This document shows, piece after piece, positions 34,001-45,394 of a DNA stretch of 64,000 bases. Numbering within the stretch: position 1 is the stretch's first letter; each line of letters begins with the position of its first letter. The translations under genes were made by a program, and so were the position numbers. The stretch comes from Xenopus tropicalis (taxonomy: Eukaryota > Chordata > Amphibia > Anura > Pipidae). Below the pieces are notes generated by a model that worked only from the letters and a program-made list of their open reading frames with translations, had not been told where the DNA came from and ran no database searches. Location: positions 154,229,872 to 154,293,871 of the forward strand of contig NC_030682.2 in assembly GCF_000004195.4 (NCBI RefSeq), read 5' to 3'.

Positions 34001-37000
34001 TATACATACCTATAGTAACCCCACTAGCTGGGAGCTTACACCTGCCTGTATATCAGGGAGTAGTACTGCTATATACGTACCTGTAGTAACCCCACTAGCT
34101 GGGAGCTTACACCTGCCTGTATGTCAGGGAGTAGTACTGCTATATACGTACCTGTAGTAACCCCACTAGCTGGGAGCTTACACCTGCCTGTATGTCAGGG
34201 AGTAGTACTGCTATACACGTACCTGTTGTATCCCCACTAGCTGTGAGCTTACACCTGCCTGTATATCAGGGAGTAGTGCTGCTATACACGTACCTGTAGT
34301 AACCCCACTAGCTGGGAGCTTACACCTGCCTGTATATCAGGGAATAGTACTGCTATATACGTACCTGTAGTAACCCCACTAGCTGGGAGCTTACACCTGC
34401 CTGTATATCAGGGAGTAGTACTGCTATATACGTACCTGTAGTAACCCCACTAGCTGGGAGCTTACACCTGCCTGTATGTCAGGGAGTAGTTCTGCTATAT
34501 ACGTACCTGTAGTAACCCCACTAGCTGGGAGCATACAACTGCCTGTATATCAGGGAGTAGTACTGCTATATACGTACCTGTAGTATCCCCACTAGTTGGG
34601 AGCTTACACCTGCCTGTATGTCAGGGAGTAGTACTGCTATATACGTACCTGTAGTAGCCCCACTAGCTGGGAGCTTACACCTGCCTGTATGTCACGGAAT
34701 AGTGCAGCTATACACGTACCGGTGGGATGCCAGCAGGATCTCTGGGGCTCTGTACCAACGAGTAGCGACATATTCTGTAAGTGCCGGGTTCCCCGCATCC
34801 TCCTGGATCTGATAGAGCGAGCGCGCGAGGCCGAAGTCACACAGTTTCACCAGGCAGTCCCCGTCCAGCAGGATGTTAGAGGGCTGAAATACAAATAACC
34901 CCATCGAAGGGAAGAAGGTTGATAGGGTGGCACACAGGGATCATGCCAACTCCAGTGAATGGGGCAATGGGCTTACGAGGGGGCAGGTAGAAAGGGCAGG
35001 GAAGTCAGGGGTGGGTAAGTAGGAGCAGTGAGGGGGCAATGGGCTTACGAGGGGGCATGTAGAAAGGGCAGGGAAGTAGGAGCAGTGAGGGGCAATGGAC
35101 TTACGAGGGGGCAGGTAGAAAGGGCAGGGAAGTAGGAGCAGTGAGGGGGCAATGGGCTTACGAGGGGGTAGGTAGAAAGTGAGGGGTGGGTAAGTAGGAG
35201 CAGTGAGGGGGCAATGGGCTTACGAGGGGGCAGGTAGAAAGGGCAGGGAAGTAGGAGCAGTGAGGGGGCAATGGGCTTACAAGGGGGCAGGTAGAAAGGG
35301 CAGGGAAGTAGGAGCAGTGAGGGGGCAATGGGCTTACAAGGGGGCAGGTAGAAAGGGCAGGGAAGTAGGAGCAGTGAGGGGGCAATGGGCTTACAAGGGG
35401 GCAGGTAGAAAGGGCAGGGAAGTAGGAGCAGTGAGGGGGCAATGGGCTTACGAGGGGGCAGGTAGAAAGTGAGGGGTGGGTAAGTAGGAGCAGTGAGGGG
35501 GCAATGGGCTTACGAGGGGGCAGGTAGAAAGGGCAGGGAAGTAGGAGCAGTGAGGGGGCAATAGGCTTACGAGGGGGCAGGTAGAAAGTGAGGGGTGGGT
35601 AAGTAGGAGCAGTGAGGGGGCAATGGGCTTACGAGGGGGCATGTAGAAAGAAGAACAGGATGGGGATACAAGCAATAACATTTACCTTTTGGTCCCTATG
35701 AATGACATTGCCGGAGTGGATAAACTTGGTTGCCTTGAGCAGTTGGTAGAGGATGTATCTCATATGGATGTCTCTCAGCAGGTTCCCCTTCTTTATCACT
35801 GCGTGTAGGTCTGTCTCTGTCATACACAGTGTGTATATAAATATACATACATACATACACACACACACAGTACAACTATACAGCTCCCCTGGGCACCGCT
35901 ACTCCATGGGCTAAAGGCTGCTGGTTCCACTGCTCCCAGGGAGATACACCCCACAGACGGTATCAGGAGGGCTACAAGCCCAGGCAGTACAGCTCTATAC
36001 ACACGGATACAGGCAGGGAACAGACTTACCCATGTGCTCAAACACCAGGTAAATATCCTTATCGTTCTGAGCTCGAATGACATTTAGCAACTTGATGATG
36101 TTTGGGTGCTCCCCGAACTCCTGCCGAGGGGTCAGAAGATAAAGTGAGAGGGGCACATCATAGAGCAGGGGCAGCTGTGTGCAGCATAGGGTCAGAGAGA
36201 CAGCGCATCATGCAGAGGGGTCAGAGAGACTGTGCTTCACAGAGAGGGAAGGGACAGAGAGACAGCGCACTATGCAGAGGGGTCAGAGAGACTGTGCTTC
36301 ACAGAGAGGGAAGGGACAGAGAGACTGCGCATCATGCACAGACGCAGCACATTATGGAGAGGGAATAGTGACAGACAACATGCACAGCACAGAGAGAGAA
36401 AAGAGACTGCACATGAGATGGACAGACAGAGCGGAGAGACAGCGTGCATGATAGAAATGAGACACAGAATAAGAACTAGCACTTTACCTGCAGGAACATG
36501 ATTTCACGAAAAGTTCTCTGTTTAGAAAAAAAAAAAATGAATAAATAATAAATGATGCTTTGGGGGACAAAATTGCACATAGCAGCACCAATGCCCCAAT
36601 ACTAGGGGTGGGGGGGTGGGGGCAGGTTAACCAGGGCTCTTGGCCAGGGTGGGGGGGGGGAAGACTTCTGTCAGACTTACAGTGTAAAGGGAAAGTCTCA
36701 CCTGAGCATCCGTGCGATTCCGGAAAGCATCAAAGATTTTTTTCACAGCAACAATTTCTCCAGATTTGCGATCAATAGCTTTCCATACAATTCCGTATGC
36801 CTATAGGGAAAGTACAGAGATGGGGGTACATAAGCGCTCACCCATGGGTAGGGAACAGCCCCCCCATACAGTGCCGTATGCCTATAGGGAAAGTACAGAG
36901 ATGGGGGTACATAAGCGCTCACCCATGGGTAGGGAACAGCCCACCCATACAATTCCGTATGCCTATAGGGAAAGTACAGAGATGGGGGTACATAAGCGCT

Positions 37001-40000
37001 CACCCATGGGTAGGGAACAGCCCCCCCATACAGTGCCGTATGCCTATAGGGAAAGTACAGAGATGGGGGTACATAAGCGCTCACCCATGGGTAGGGAACA
37101 GCCCACCCATACAATTCCGTATGCCTATAGGGAAAGTACAGAGATGGGGTACATAAGCGCTCACCCATGGGTAGGGAACAGCCCCCCCATACAGTGCCGT
37201 ATGCCTATAGGGAAAGTACAGAGATGGGGGTACATAAGCGCTCACCCATGGGTAGGGAACAGCCCCCCCATACAATTCCGTATGCCTATAGGGAAAGTAC
37301 AGAGATGGGGTACATAAGCGCTCACCCATGGGTAGGGAACAGCCCACCCATACAATTCCGTATGCCTATAGGGAAAGTACAGAGATGGGGTACATAAGCG
37401 CTCACCCATGGGTAGGGAACAGCCCACCCATACAATTCCGTATGCCTATAGGGAAAGTACAGAGATGGGGGTACATAAGCGCTCACCCATGGGTAGGGAA
37501 CAGCCCCCCCATACAATGCCGTATGCCTATAGGGAAAGTACAGAGATGGGGGTACATAAGCGCTCACCCATGGGTAGGGAACAGCCCCCCATACAGTCCC
37601 GTATGCCTATAGGGAAAGTACAGAGATGGGGTACATAAGCGCTCACCCATGGGTAGGGAACAGCCCCCCCATACAGTGCCGTATGCCTATAGGGAAAGTA
37701 CAGAGATGGGGGTACATAAGCGCTCACCCATGGGTAGGGAACAGCCCACCCATACAATTCCGTATGCCTATAGGGAAAGTACAGAGATGGGGTACATAAG
37801 CGCTCACCCATGGGTAGGGAACAGCCCCCCCATACAGTGCCGTATGCCTATAGGGAAAGTACAGAGATGGGGGTACATAAGCGCTCACCCATGGGTAGGG
37901 AACAGCCCACCCATACAATTCCGTATGCCTATAGGGAAAGTACAGAGATGGGGTACATAAGCGCTCACCCATGGGTAGGGAACAGCCCCCCATACAGTGC
38001 CGTATGCCTATAGGGAAAGTACAGAGATGGGGGTACATAAGCGCTCACCCATGGGTAGGGAACAGCCCCCCATACAGTGCCGTATGCCTATAGGGAAAGT
38101 ACAGAGATGGGGGTACATAAGCGCTCACCCATGGGTAGGGAACAGCCCCCCCATACAGTGCCGTATGCCTATAGGGAAAGTACAGAGATGGGGTACATAA
38201 GCGCTCACCCATGGGTAGGGAACAGCCCCCCCATACAGTGCCGTATGCCTATAGGGAAAGTACAGAGATGGGGGTACATAAGCGCTCACCCATGGGTAGG
38301 GAACAGCCCCCCATACAGTGCCGTATGCCTATAGGGAAAGTACAGAGATGGGGGTACATAAGCGCTCACCCATGGGTAGGGAACAGCCCCCCCATACAGT
38401 GCCGTATGCCTATAGGGAAAGTACAGAGATGGGGGTACATAAGCGCTCACCCATGGGTAGGGAACAGCCCCCCCATACAGTGCCGTATGCCTATAGGGAA
38501 AGTACAGAGATGGGGTACATAAGCGCTCACCCATGGGTAGGGAACAGCCCCCCCCATACAATTCCGTATGCCTATAGGGAAAGTACAGAGATGGGGGTAC
38601 ATAAGCGCTCACCCATGGGTAGGGAACAGCCCCCCATACAGTGCCGTATGCCTATAGGGAAAGTACAGAGATGGGGGTACATAAGCGCTCACCCATGGGT
38701 AGGGAACAGCCCCCCCATACAGTGCCGTATGCCTATAGGGAAAGTACAGAGATGGGGGTACATAAGCGCTCACCCATGGGTAGGGAACAGCCCCCCCATA
38801 CAGTGCCGTATGCCTATAGGGAAAGTACAGAGATGGGGTACATAAGCGCTCACCCATGGGTAGGGAACAGCCCCCCCATACAGTGCCGTATGCCTATAGG
38901 GAAAGTACAGAGATGGGGGTACATAAGCGCTCACCCATGGGTAGGGAACAGCCCCCCCATACAGTGCCGTATGCCTATAGGGAAAGTACAGAGATGGGGG
39001 TACATAAGCTCTCACCCATGGGTAGGGAACAGCCCCCCCATACAGTGCCGTATGCCTATAGGGAAAGTACAGAGATGGGGTACATAAGCGCTCACCCATG
39101 GGTAGGGAACAGCTCCCCCATACAGTGCCGTATGCCTATAGGGAAAGTACAGAGATGGGGTACATAAGCGCTCACCCATGGGTAGGGAACAGCCCCCCCA
39201 TACAGTGCCGTATGCCTATAGGGAAAGTACAGAGATGGGGGTACATAAGCGCTCACCCATGGGTAGGGAACAGCCCCCCCATACAGTGCCGTATGCCTAT
39301 AGGGAAAGTACAGAGATGGGGTACATAAGCGCTCACCCATGGGTAGGGAACAGCCCCCCCATACAGTGCCGTATGCCTATAGGGAAAGTACAGAGATGGG
39401 GTACATAAGCGCTCACCCATGGGTAGGGAACAGCCCCCCCATACAGTGCCGTATGCCTATAGGGAAAGTACAGAGATGGGGGTACATAAGCGCTCACCCA
39501 TGGGTAGGGAACAGCCCCCCCATACAGTGCCGTATGCATATAGGGAAAGTACAGAGATGGGGGTACATAAGCGCTCACCCATGGGTAGGGAACAGCCCCC
39601 CCATACAGTGACCTATGCCTATAGGGAAAGTACAGAGATGGGGGTACATAAGCGCTCACCCATGGGTAGGGAACAGCCCCCCCATACAGTGCCGTATGCC
39701 TATAGGGAAAGTACAGAGATGGGGGTACATAAGAATTGCGGACATCAAGTTGCATTCAGGCCAAACAGGAAGTTCTGGTAGTGGGCGTGTCTTCCCTGCT
39801 TCATTTGCATATCTCTTACATCACTGGCTGGTAAGATAAAGCCAATGGGATGAATGAAATGCAAATGAAGTTAGGGCCCCAGTATTATCCCCTACACAGA
39901 CAGCAGGGCTGGGCCAGGCAATCTGCATTCTTTACTCACGCCCTTTCCCAGTCGCTTTTTGATCTCATATTTCTGGGAGATGTGATCCTCCACCTCTGGG

Positions 40001-40008
40001 CCACTCAT
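25058..40008 (-). CDS. mapk15: MAP kinase 15 (ERK7/ERK8), complete 13-exon CDS
   Basis: An atypical MAP kinase that autophosphorylates and acts in ciliogenesis and autophagy. Coding exons are 40008-39940, 36800-36702, 36517-36488 (30 nt), 36120-36030, 35816-35686, 34883-34720, 33226-33087, 32796-32739, 32285-32148, 30984-30879, 30624-30336, 28808-28717 and 25258-25058. The sum is 1608 nt (535 aa; human 544) with all phases agreeing. Visible motifs are the Gly loop [17 protein letters not shown] (Lys about 43), HRDQKPSN at about 136 (the Gln is typical of MAPK15), CDFGLARS at about 155 and the TEY activation motif at 176-178. The kinase domain ends near HPYVSRFHSP. The C-terminal tail is Ser/Pro/Gln-rich and ends with a conserved [12 protein letters not shown] block that matches the human C terminus. 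The 28808-28717 exon is the least sure. Nearly every intron is filled by a minisatellite. Confidence 0.96.
25710..28615. mobile_element. fold-back (long inverted repeat) element, possibly DIRS-like
   Basis: The stretch 25715-25835 (cacaggaaccatgggggtta, aacccctccc, ccacctccaggtactcagtt) returns inverted at 28505-28612. The stretch 25870-25935 (ggttggccga, tctcacttcattgcc) returns inverted at 27700-27765, and 26985-27145 returns inverted at 27530-27690. The arms enclose 27150-27530, where one plus-strand frame starts LDMKDTYLL, faintly like the LDLKDAY block of Gypsy/DIRS reverse transcriptases. The element sits in the last mapk15 intron. Arms are diverged by roughly a tenth by eye. The class is unsure. 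Confidence 0.6.
25935..27042. repeat. 58-bp minisatellite inside the left arm of the fold-back element
   Basis: About 19 copies of a unit with tgagtcggagtattgcacag, gctacgggaggcaaaagcag and ccgct(c/a)ccccaaaccaaa. The right arm of the same element has only one inverted copy (about 27640-27690). The expansion therefore happened in one arm after the element formed. Confidence 0.93.
28809..29324 (-). other. mapk15 intron segment without other features
   Basis: Unique sequence between mapk15 coding exon 12 and the 60-bp array. It contains a short gttgttgcagcagcagcagg run but no exon that fits the frame. I see nothing else in it. Confidence 0.4.
29325..30262. repeat. 60-bp minisatellite with CTCF-like cores, mapk15 intron 11
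   Basis: Sixteen head-to-tail copies of a unit with ggctgccaccagggggagcc, ctatattgctggcctggggg and gtgttactgtgccttgga. Eleven units keep ccaccagggggagc, which differs from the vertebrate CTCF core ccaccagggggcgc at one base. Five have altered cores such as ccacctgtgggagcc. All cores point the same way. The array fills the intron between coding exons 11 and 12. Confidence 0.95.
30640..30808. repeat. 33-bp minisatellite at the mapk15 exon 11 acceptor
   Basis: Five copies of a unit with gggcaggaaagcagccaggc and gtgggggtgccag. On the mapk15 strand this reads ggctgctttcctgcc, while the true pyrimidine tract just before exon 11 reads ggctgctttcctgttgcag. The array starts in the acceptor region. 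Confidence 0.9.
31010..32135. repeat. 47-bp minisatellite filling mapk15 intron 9
   Basis: About 24 copies of a unit with aggctctggggcacatacag, tacaggggggtaacattac and tgtacaatg. It extends from about 25 bp upstream of the exon 10 acceptor to about 12 bp from the exon 9 donor, so the intron is almost entirely array. G-run length and ga/gg variants alternate. Confidence 0.95.
32880..32990. repeat. GA-rich imperfect microsatellite
   Basis: Runs of gagagag with gtgagag and gagtgag variants for about 90 bp, in mapk15 intron 7. Confidence 0.85.
33248..33462. repeat. 34-bp minisatellite near the mapk15 exon 7 acceptor
   Basis: About seven copies of a unit with ggtaccgctatacacttgag or cttgta, then cagtaatg(g/c)ccg. 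It begins about 22 bp from the exon 7 acceptor and joins the 72-bp array that reaches the exon 6 donor. Both share the ctatacac segment and may be related. Confidence 0.88.
33465..34712. repeat. 72-bp minisatellite carrying copies of the mapk15 exon 6 donor
   Basis: About 17 copies of a unit with ctgctatacacgtacctgta, gtaaccccactagctgggag and cttacacctgcctgtat. On the mapk15 strand each copy reads ctacag|gtacgt(g/a)tatag. The real donor after exon 6 is cccaccg|gtacgtgtatag at 34719/34720. The array starts at that junction. Confidence 0.95.
34960..35650. repeat. 57-bp minisatellite in mapk15 intron 5
   Basis: About 12 copies of a unit with ggcttacgagggggcaggta, gaaagggcagggaagtagga and gcagtgagggggcaat. 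Some units carry gtgaggggtgggtaag in place of the gggcaggg part. It starts about 35 bp from the exon 5 donor. Confidence 0.93.
36170..36340. repeat. short 55-bp repeat in mapk15 intron 3
   Basis: Two to three copies of agaggggtcagagagactgt, gcttcacagagagggaaggg and acagagagac. It lies between the exon 4 acceptor and the 30-nt exon 3. Confidence 0.8.
36785..39735. repeat. 80-bp minisatellite carrying the mapk15 exon 2 acceptor and exon start
   Basis: About 37 copies of a unit with cgtatgcctatagggaaagt, acagagatgggggtacataa, gcgctcacccatgggtaggg and aacagccccccca. On the mapk15 strand each copy reads ctttccctatag|gcatacgg, the real exon 2 acceptor (36800/36801) and exon start; several copies keep 18 exon bases unchanged. 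Each unit also has ccatgg|gtgagcgc, a donor match, 40 bases downstream. The array fills most of the intron between coding exons 1 and 2. Confidence 0.97.
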
Positions 40009-40284
40009 GGTGCACAAGCGGTTCCTGGCCCCTCGGCTAATGAACCTCTAGAATGCCATTGGCTCCTGTGGGGAAGGCTCGGACCCGGCGGTACCTGGGA
40101 AAGGAACAAACAGTATGGATCAGTGACAGGGATACAGGGTGTATGATCCATACAGGGTGCCGGGGCTCAGCTTCAGGGGCCCTTCCTTACAGCAGTATCT
40201 ATAGTTACAGCCTGAAACTGGACTCACACATATACAGCTATCTGTACTCTAACTCTATAGGGGCAGGACCCTTCTTGCTCCAAC

Positions 40285-43200
40285 TATTCACTGAAGCTTT
40301 AGCTGGGAACGTTCCGTGGCTGAATTAGAACTATTCACTGAGCTTTAGCTGGGAACGTTCCGTGGCTGAATTAGAACTATTCACAGAAGCTTTAGCTGGG
40401 AACGTTCCGTGGCTAAATTAGAACTATTCACTGAAGCTTTAGCTGGGAACGTTCCGTGGCTGAATCAGAACTATTCACTGAAGCTTTAGCTGGGAACGTT
40501 CCGTGGCTGAATCAGAACTATTCACTGAAGCTTTAGCTGGGAACGTTCCGTGGCTGAATTATAACTATACACAGAAGCTTTAGCTGGGAACGTTCCGTTG
40601 CTGAATTATAACTATACACAGAAGATTTAGCTGGGAACGTTCCGTGGCTGAATTAGAACTATTCACTGAGCTTTAGCTGGGAACGTTCCGTGGCTGAATT
40701 AGAACTATTCACAGAAGCTTTAGCTGGGAACGTTCCGTGGCTAAATTAGAACTATTCACTGAAGCTTTAGCTGGGAACGTTCCGTGGCTGAATCAGAACT
40801 ATTCACTGAAGCTTTAGCTGGGAACGTTCCGTGGCTGAATTAGAACTATTCACTGAAGCTTTAGCTGGGAACGTTCCGTGGCTGAATTATAACTATACAC
40901 AGAAGCTTTAGCTGGGAACGTTCCGTTGCTGAATCAGAACTATACACAGAAGATTTAGCTGGGAACGTTCCGTTGCTGAATCAGAACTATACACAGAAGA
41001 TTTAGCTGGGAACGTTCCGTTGCTGAATCAGAACTATTCACTGAAGCTTTAGCTGGGAACGTTCCGTTGCTGAATCAGAACTATACACAGAAGATTTAGC
41101 TGGGAACGTTCCGTTGCTGAATCAGAACTATACACAGAAGATTTAGCTGGGAACGTTCCGTTGCTGAATCAGAACTATTCACTGAAGCTTTAGCTGGGAA
41201 CGTTCCGTTGCTGAATCAGAACTATACACAGAAGATTTAGCTGGGAACGTTCCGTTGCTGAATCAGAACTATTCACTGAAGCTTTAGCTGGGAACATTCC
41301 GTTGCTGAATCAGAACTATTCACTGAAGCTTTAGCTGGGGACGTTCCGTGGCTGAATCAGAACTATACACAGAAGCTTTAGCTGGGAACGTTCCGTGGCT
41401 GAATTATAACTATACACAGAAGATTTAGCTGGGAACGTTCCATTGCTGAATCAGAACTATTCACAGAAGATTTAGCTGGGAACGTTCCGTTGCTGAATCA
41501 GAACTATTCACTGAAGCTTTAGCTGGGAACGTTCCGTGGCTGAATTATAACTATACACAGAAGATTTAGCTGGGAACGTTCCATTGCTGAATCAGAACTA
41601 TTCACTGAAGCTTTAGCTGGGAACGTTCTGTGGCTGAATTATAACTATACACAGAAGATTTAGCTGGGAACGTTCCGTTGCTGAATCAGAACTATACACA
41701 GAAGCTTTAGCTGGGAACGTTCCGTGGCTGAATTATAACTATACACAGAAGATTTCGCTGGGAACGTTCCGTGGCTGAATCAGAACTATTCACTGAAGCT
41801 TTAGCTGGGAACGTTCCGTTGCTGAATCAGAACTATTCACTGAAGCTTTAGCTGGGAACGTTCCATGGCTGAATCAGAACTATTCACAGAAGCTTTAGCT
41901 GGGAACGTTCCGTGGCTGAATCAGAACTATACACAGAAGCTTTAGCTGGGAACGTTCCGTTGCTGAATCAGAACTATTCACTGAAGCTTTAGCTGGGAAC
42001 GTTCCGTGGCTGAATTATAACTATACACAGAAGCTTTAGCTGGGAACGTTCCGTGGCTGAATCAGAACTACTCACAGAAGCTTTAGCTGGGAATGCTCCG
42101 TCGCTGAATTATAACAATACACAGAAGCTTTAGCTGGGAACGTTCCGTTGCTGAATCAGAACTATACACAGAAGCTTTAGCTGGGAACGTTCCGTTGCTG
42201 AATCAGAACTATTCACTGAAGCTTTAGCTGGGAACGTTCCGTGGCTGAATTATAACTATACACAGAAGCTTTAGCTGGGAACGTTCCGTTGCTGAATCAG
42301 AACTATACACAGAAGATTTAGCTGGGAACGTTCCGTTGCTGAATCAGAACTATACACAGAAGATTTAGCTGGGAATGTTCCGTTGCTGAATCAGAACTAT
42401 TCACTGAAGCTTTAGCTGGGAACGTTCCGTTGCTGAATCAGAACTATACACAGAAGATTTAGCTGGGAACGTTCCGTTGCTGAATCAGAACTATTCACTG
42501 AAGCTTTAGCTGGGAACATTCCGTTGCTGAATCAGAACTATTCACTGAAGCTTTAGCTGGGAACGTTCCGTGGCTGAATCAGAACTATTCACAGAAGCTT
42601 TAGCTGGGAATGCTCCGTCGCTGAATTATAACTATACACAGAAGCTTTAGCTGGGAACGTTCCGTCGCTGAATTATAACTATACACAGAAGCTTTAGCTG
42701 GGAACGTTCCGTGGCTGAATCAGAACTATTCACAGAAGCTTTAGCTGGGAACGTTCCGTTGCTGAATCAGAACTATTCACAGAAGCTTTAGCTGGGAACG
42801 TTCCGTGGCTGAATTATAACTATACACAGAAGCTTTAGCTGGGAACGTTCCGTGGCTGAATCAGAACTACTCACAGAAGCTTTAGCTGGGAATGCTCCGT
42901 CGCTGAATTATAACAATACACAGAAGATTTAGCTGGGAACGTTCCGTGGCTGAATCAGAACTATTCACAGAAGATTTAGCTGGGAACGTTCCGTTGCTGA
43001 ATCAGAACTATACACAGAAGCTTTAGCTGGGAACGTTCCGTGGATGAATCAGAACTATTCACAGAAGATTTAGCTGGGAACGTTCCGTGGCTGAATCAGA
43101 ACTATTCACAGAAGATTTAGCTGGGAACGTTCCGTTGCTGAATCAGAACTATTCACAGAAGCTTTAGCTGGGAACGTTCCGTGGCTGAATCAGAACTATT

Positions 43201-45095
43201 CACAGAAGCTTTAGCTGGGAATGCTCCGTCGCTGAATTATAACTATACACAGAAGCTTTAGCTGGGAACGTTCCGTTGCTGAATCAGAACTATACACAGA
43301 AGCTTTAGCTGGGAACGTTCCATTGCTGAATCAGAACTATTCACTGAAGCTTTAGCTGGGAACGTTCTGTGGCTGAATTATAACTATACACAGAAGCTTT
43401 AGCTGGGAACGTTCCGTTGCTGAATCAGAACTATACACAGAAGCTTTCGCTGGGAACGTTCCATTGCTGAATCAGAACTATACACTGAAGCTTTAGCTGG
43501 GAACGTTCTGTGGCTGAATTATAACTATACACAGAAGCTTTCGCTGGGAACGTTCCATTGCTGAATCAGAACTATTCACAGAAGATTTAGCTGGGAACGT
43601 TCCGTTGCTGAATCAGAACTATACACAGAAGCTTTAGCTGAGAACGTTCCGTGGCTGAATCAGAACTTTTCACAGAAGATTTAGCTGGGAACGTTCCGTG
43701 GCTGAATCAGAACTATTCACAGAAGATTTAGCTGGGAACGTTCCGTTGCTGAATCAGAACTATACACAGAAGCTTTAGCTGGGAACGTTCCGTGGCTGAA
43801 TCAGAACTATTCACAGAAGATTTCGCTGGGAACGTTCCGTTGCTGAATCAGAACTATTCACAGAAGCTTTAGCTGGGAACGTTCCGTTGCTGAATCAGAA
43901 CTATTCACAGAAGCTTTAGCTGGGAACGTTCCGTTGCTGAATCAGAACTATTCACAGAAGCTTTAGCTGGGAACGTTCCGTGGCTGAATCAGAACTATTC
44001 ACAGAAGCTTTAGCTGGGAACGTTCCGTGGCTGAATCAGAACTATTCACAGAAGCTTTAGCTGGGAATGCTCCGTCGCTGAATTATAACTATACACAGAA
44101 GCTTTAGCTGGGAACGTTCCGTGGCTGAATCAGAACTATTCACAGAAGCTTTAGCTGGGAACGTTCCGTTGCTGAATCAGAACTATACACAGAAGCTTTA
44201 GCTGGGAACGTTCCGTGGCTGAATCAGAACTATTCACTGAAGCTTTAGCTGGGAACGTTCCATGGCTGAATCAGAACTATTCACAGAAGCTTTAGCTGGG
44301 AATGCTCCGTCGCTGAATTATAACTATACACAGAAGCTTTAGCTGGGAACGTTCCGTGGCTGAATCAGAACTATTCACAGAAGCTTTAGCTGGGAATGCT
44401 CCGTCGCTGAATTATAACTATACACAGAAGCTTTAGCTGGGAACGTTCCGTCGCTGAATTATAACTATACACAGAAGCTTTAGCTGGGAACGTTCCGTGA
44501 CTGAATTATAACTATACACAGAAGCTTTAGCTGGGAACGTTCCGTGACTGAATTATAACTATACACAGAAGCTTTAGCTGGGAACGTTCCGTGGCTGAAT
44601 CAGAACTATTCACAGAAGCTTTAGCTGGGAATGCTCCGTCGCTGAATTATAACTATACACAGAAGCTTTAGCTGGGAACGTTCCGTCGCTGAATTATAAC
44701 TATACACAGAAGCTTTAGCTGGGAACGTTCCGTCGCTGAATTATAACTATACACAGAAGCTTTAGCTGGGAACGTTCCGTGACTGAATTATAACTATACA
44801 CAGAAGCTTTAGCTGGGAATGCTCCGTCGCTGAATTATAACTATTCACAGAAGCTTTAGCTGGGAACGTTCCGTGACTGAATTATAACTATACACAGAAG
44901 CTTTAGCTGGGAACGTTCCGCGGCTGAATCAGAACTATTCACAGAAGCTTTAGCTGGGAACGTTCCGTGACTGAATTATAACTATACACAGAAGCTTTAG
45001 CTGGGAACGTTCCGTGGCTGAATCAGAACTATTCACAGAAGCTTTAGCTGGGAACGTTCCGTGGCTGAATTATAACTATACACAGAAGCTTTAGC
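40285..45095. repeat. 47-bp minisatellite, about 100 copies, mapk15 5' intron
   Basis: About 103 copies of a unit with gctttagctgggaacgttcc, gt(g/t)gctgaat and (c/t)a(g/t)aactat(t/a)cac(a/t)gaa. The central ggaacgttcc is a perfect 10-bp palindrome kept in most copies. Variant positions occur in many combinations, which suggests repeated exchange and conversion. It is the largest array here. Confidence 0.96.
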
Positions 45096-45250
45096 TGCTA
45101 AGAAGCAAGACTTGTTTCAGTCAAACGGCAGGTCACAAAATTGAGCTCCGACAGCAAAGAGTCAGAGGCTGCGGTTCCGCAGAGCAGCGAGCAGGGCACG
45201 GGCTGTGTCTGGCATCACAGTGTGAGGCAGCGGGGAGACGGCGCAGCTCT

Positions 45251-45372
45251 ACGGAAGGGCACTAGGGCCACCAAAAAAATGAATTATGAGTTTTTAGAGT
45301 CATAATTATGAGATTACAAGTCATAATTCACCTGAATGTTTTATTTTTGGTGGCCGTAGTGCCCTTCCGTAC
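45251..45372. mobile_element. small MITE with 29-bp terminal inverted repeats
   Basis: The left end tacggaagggcactagggcc and accaaaaa matches the inverted right end at about 45345-45372 (tttttggtggccgtagtgcc, cttccgta) with one or two mismatches. About 60 bp of AT-rich sequence with gtcataattatgag lies inside. There is no coding capacity. The superfamily cannot be fixed from this alone. Confidence 0.75.
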
Positions 45373-45394
45373 AGGCCGCACAGGCACCAGCAGA

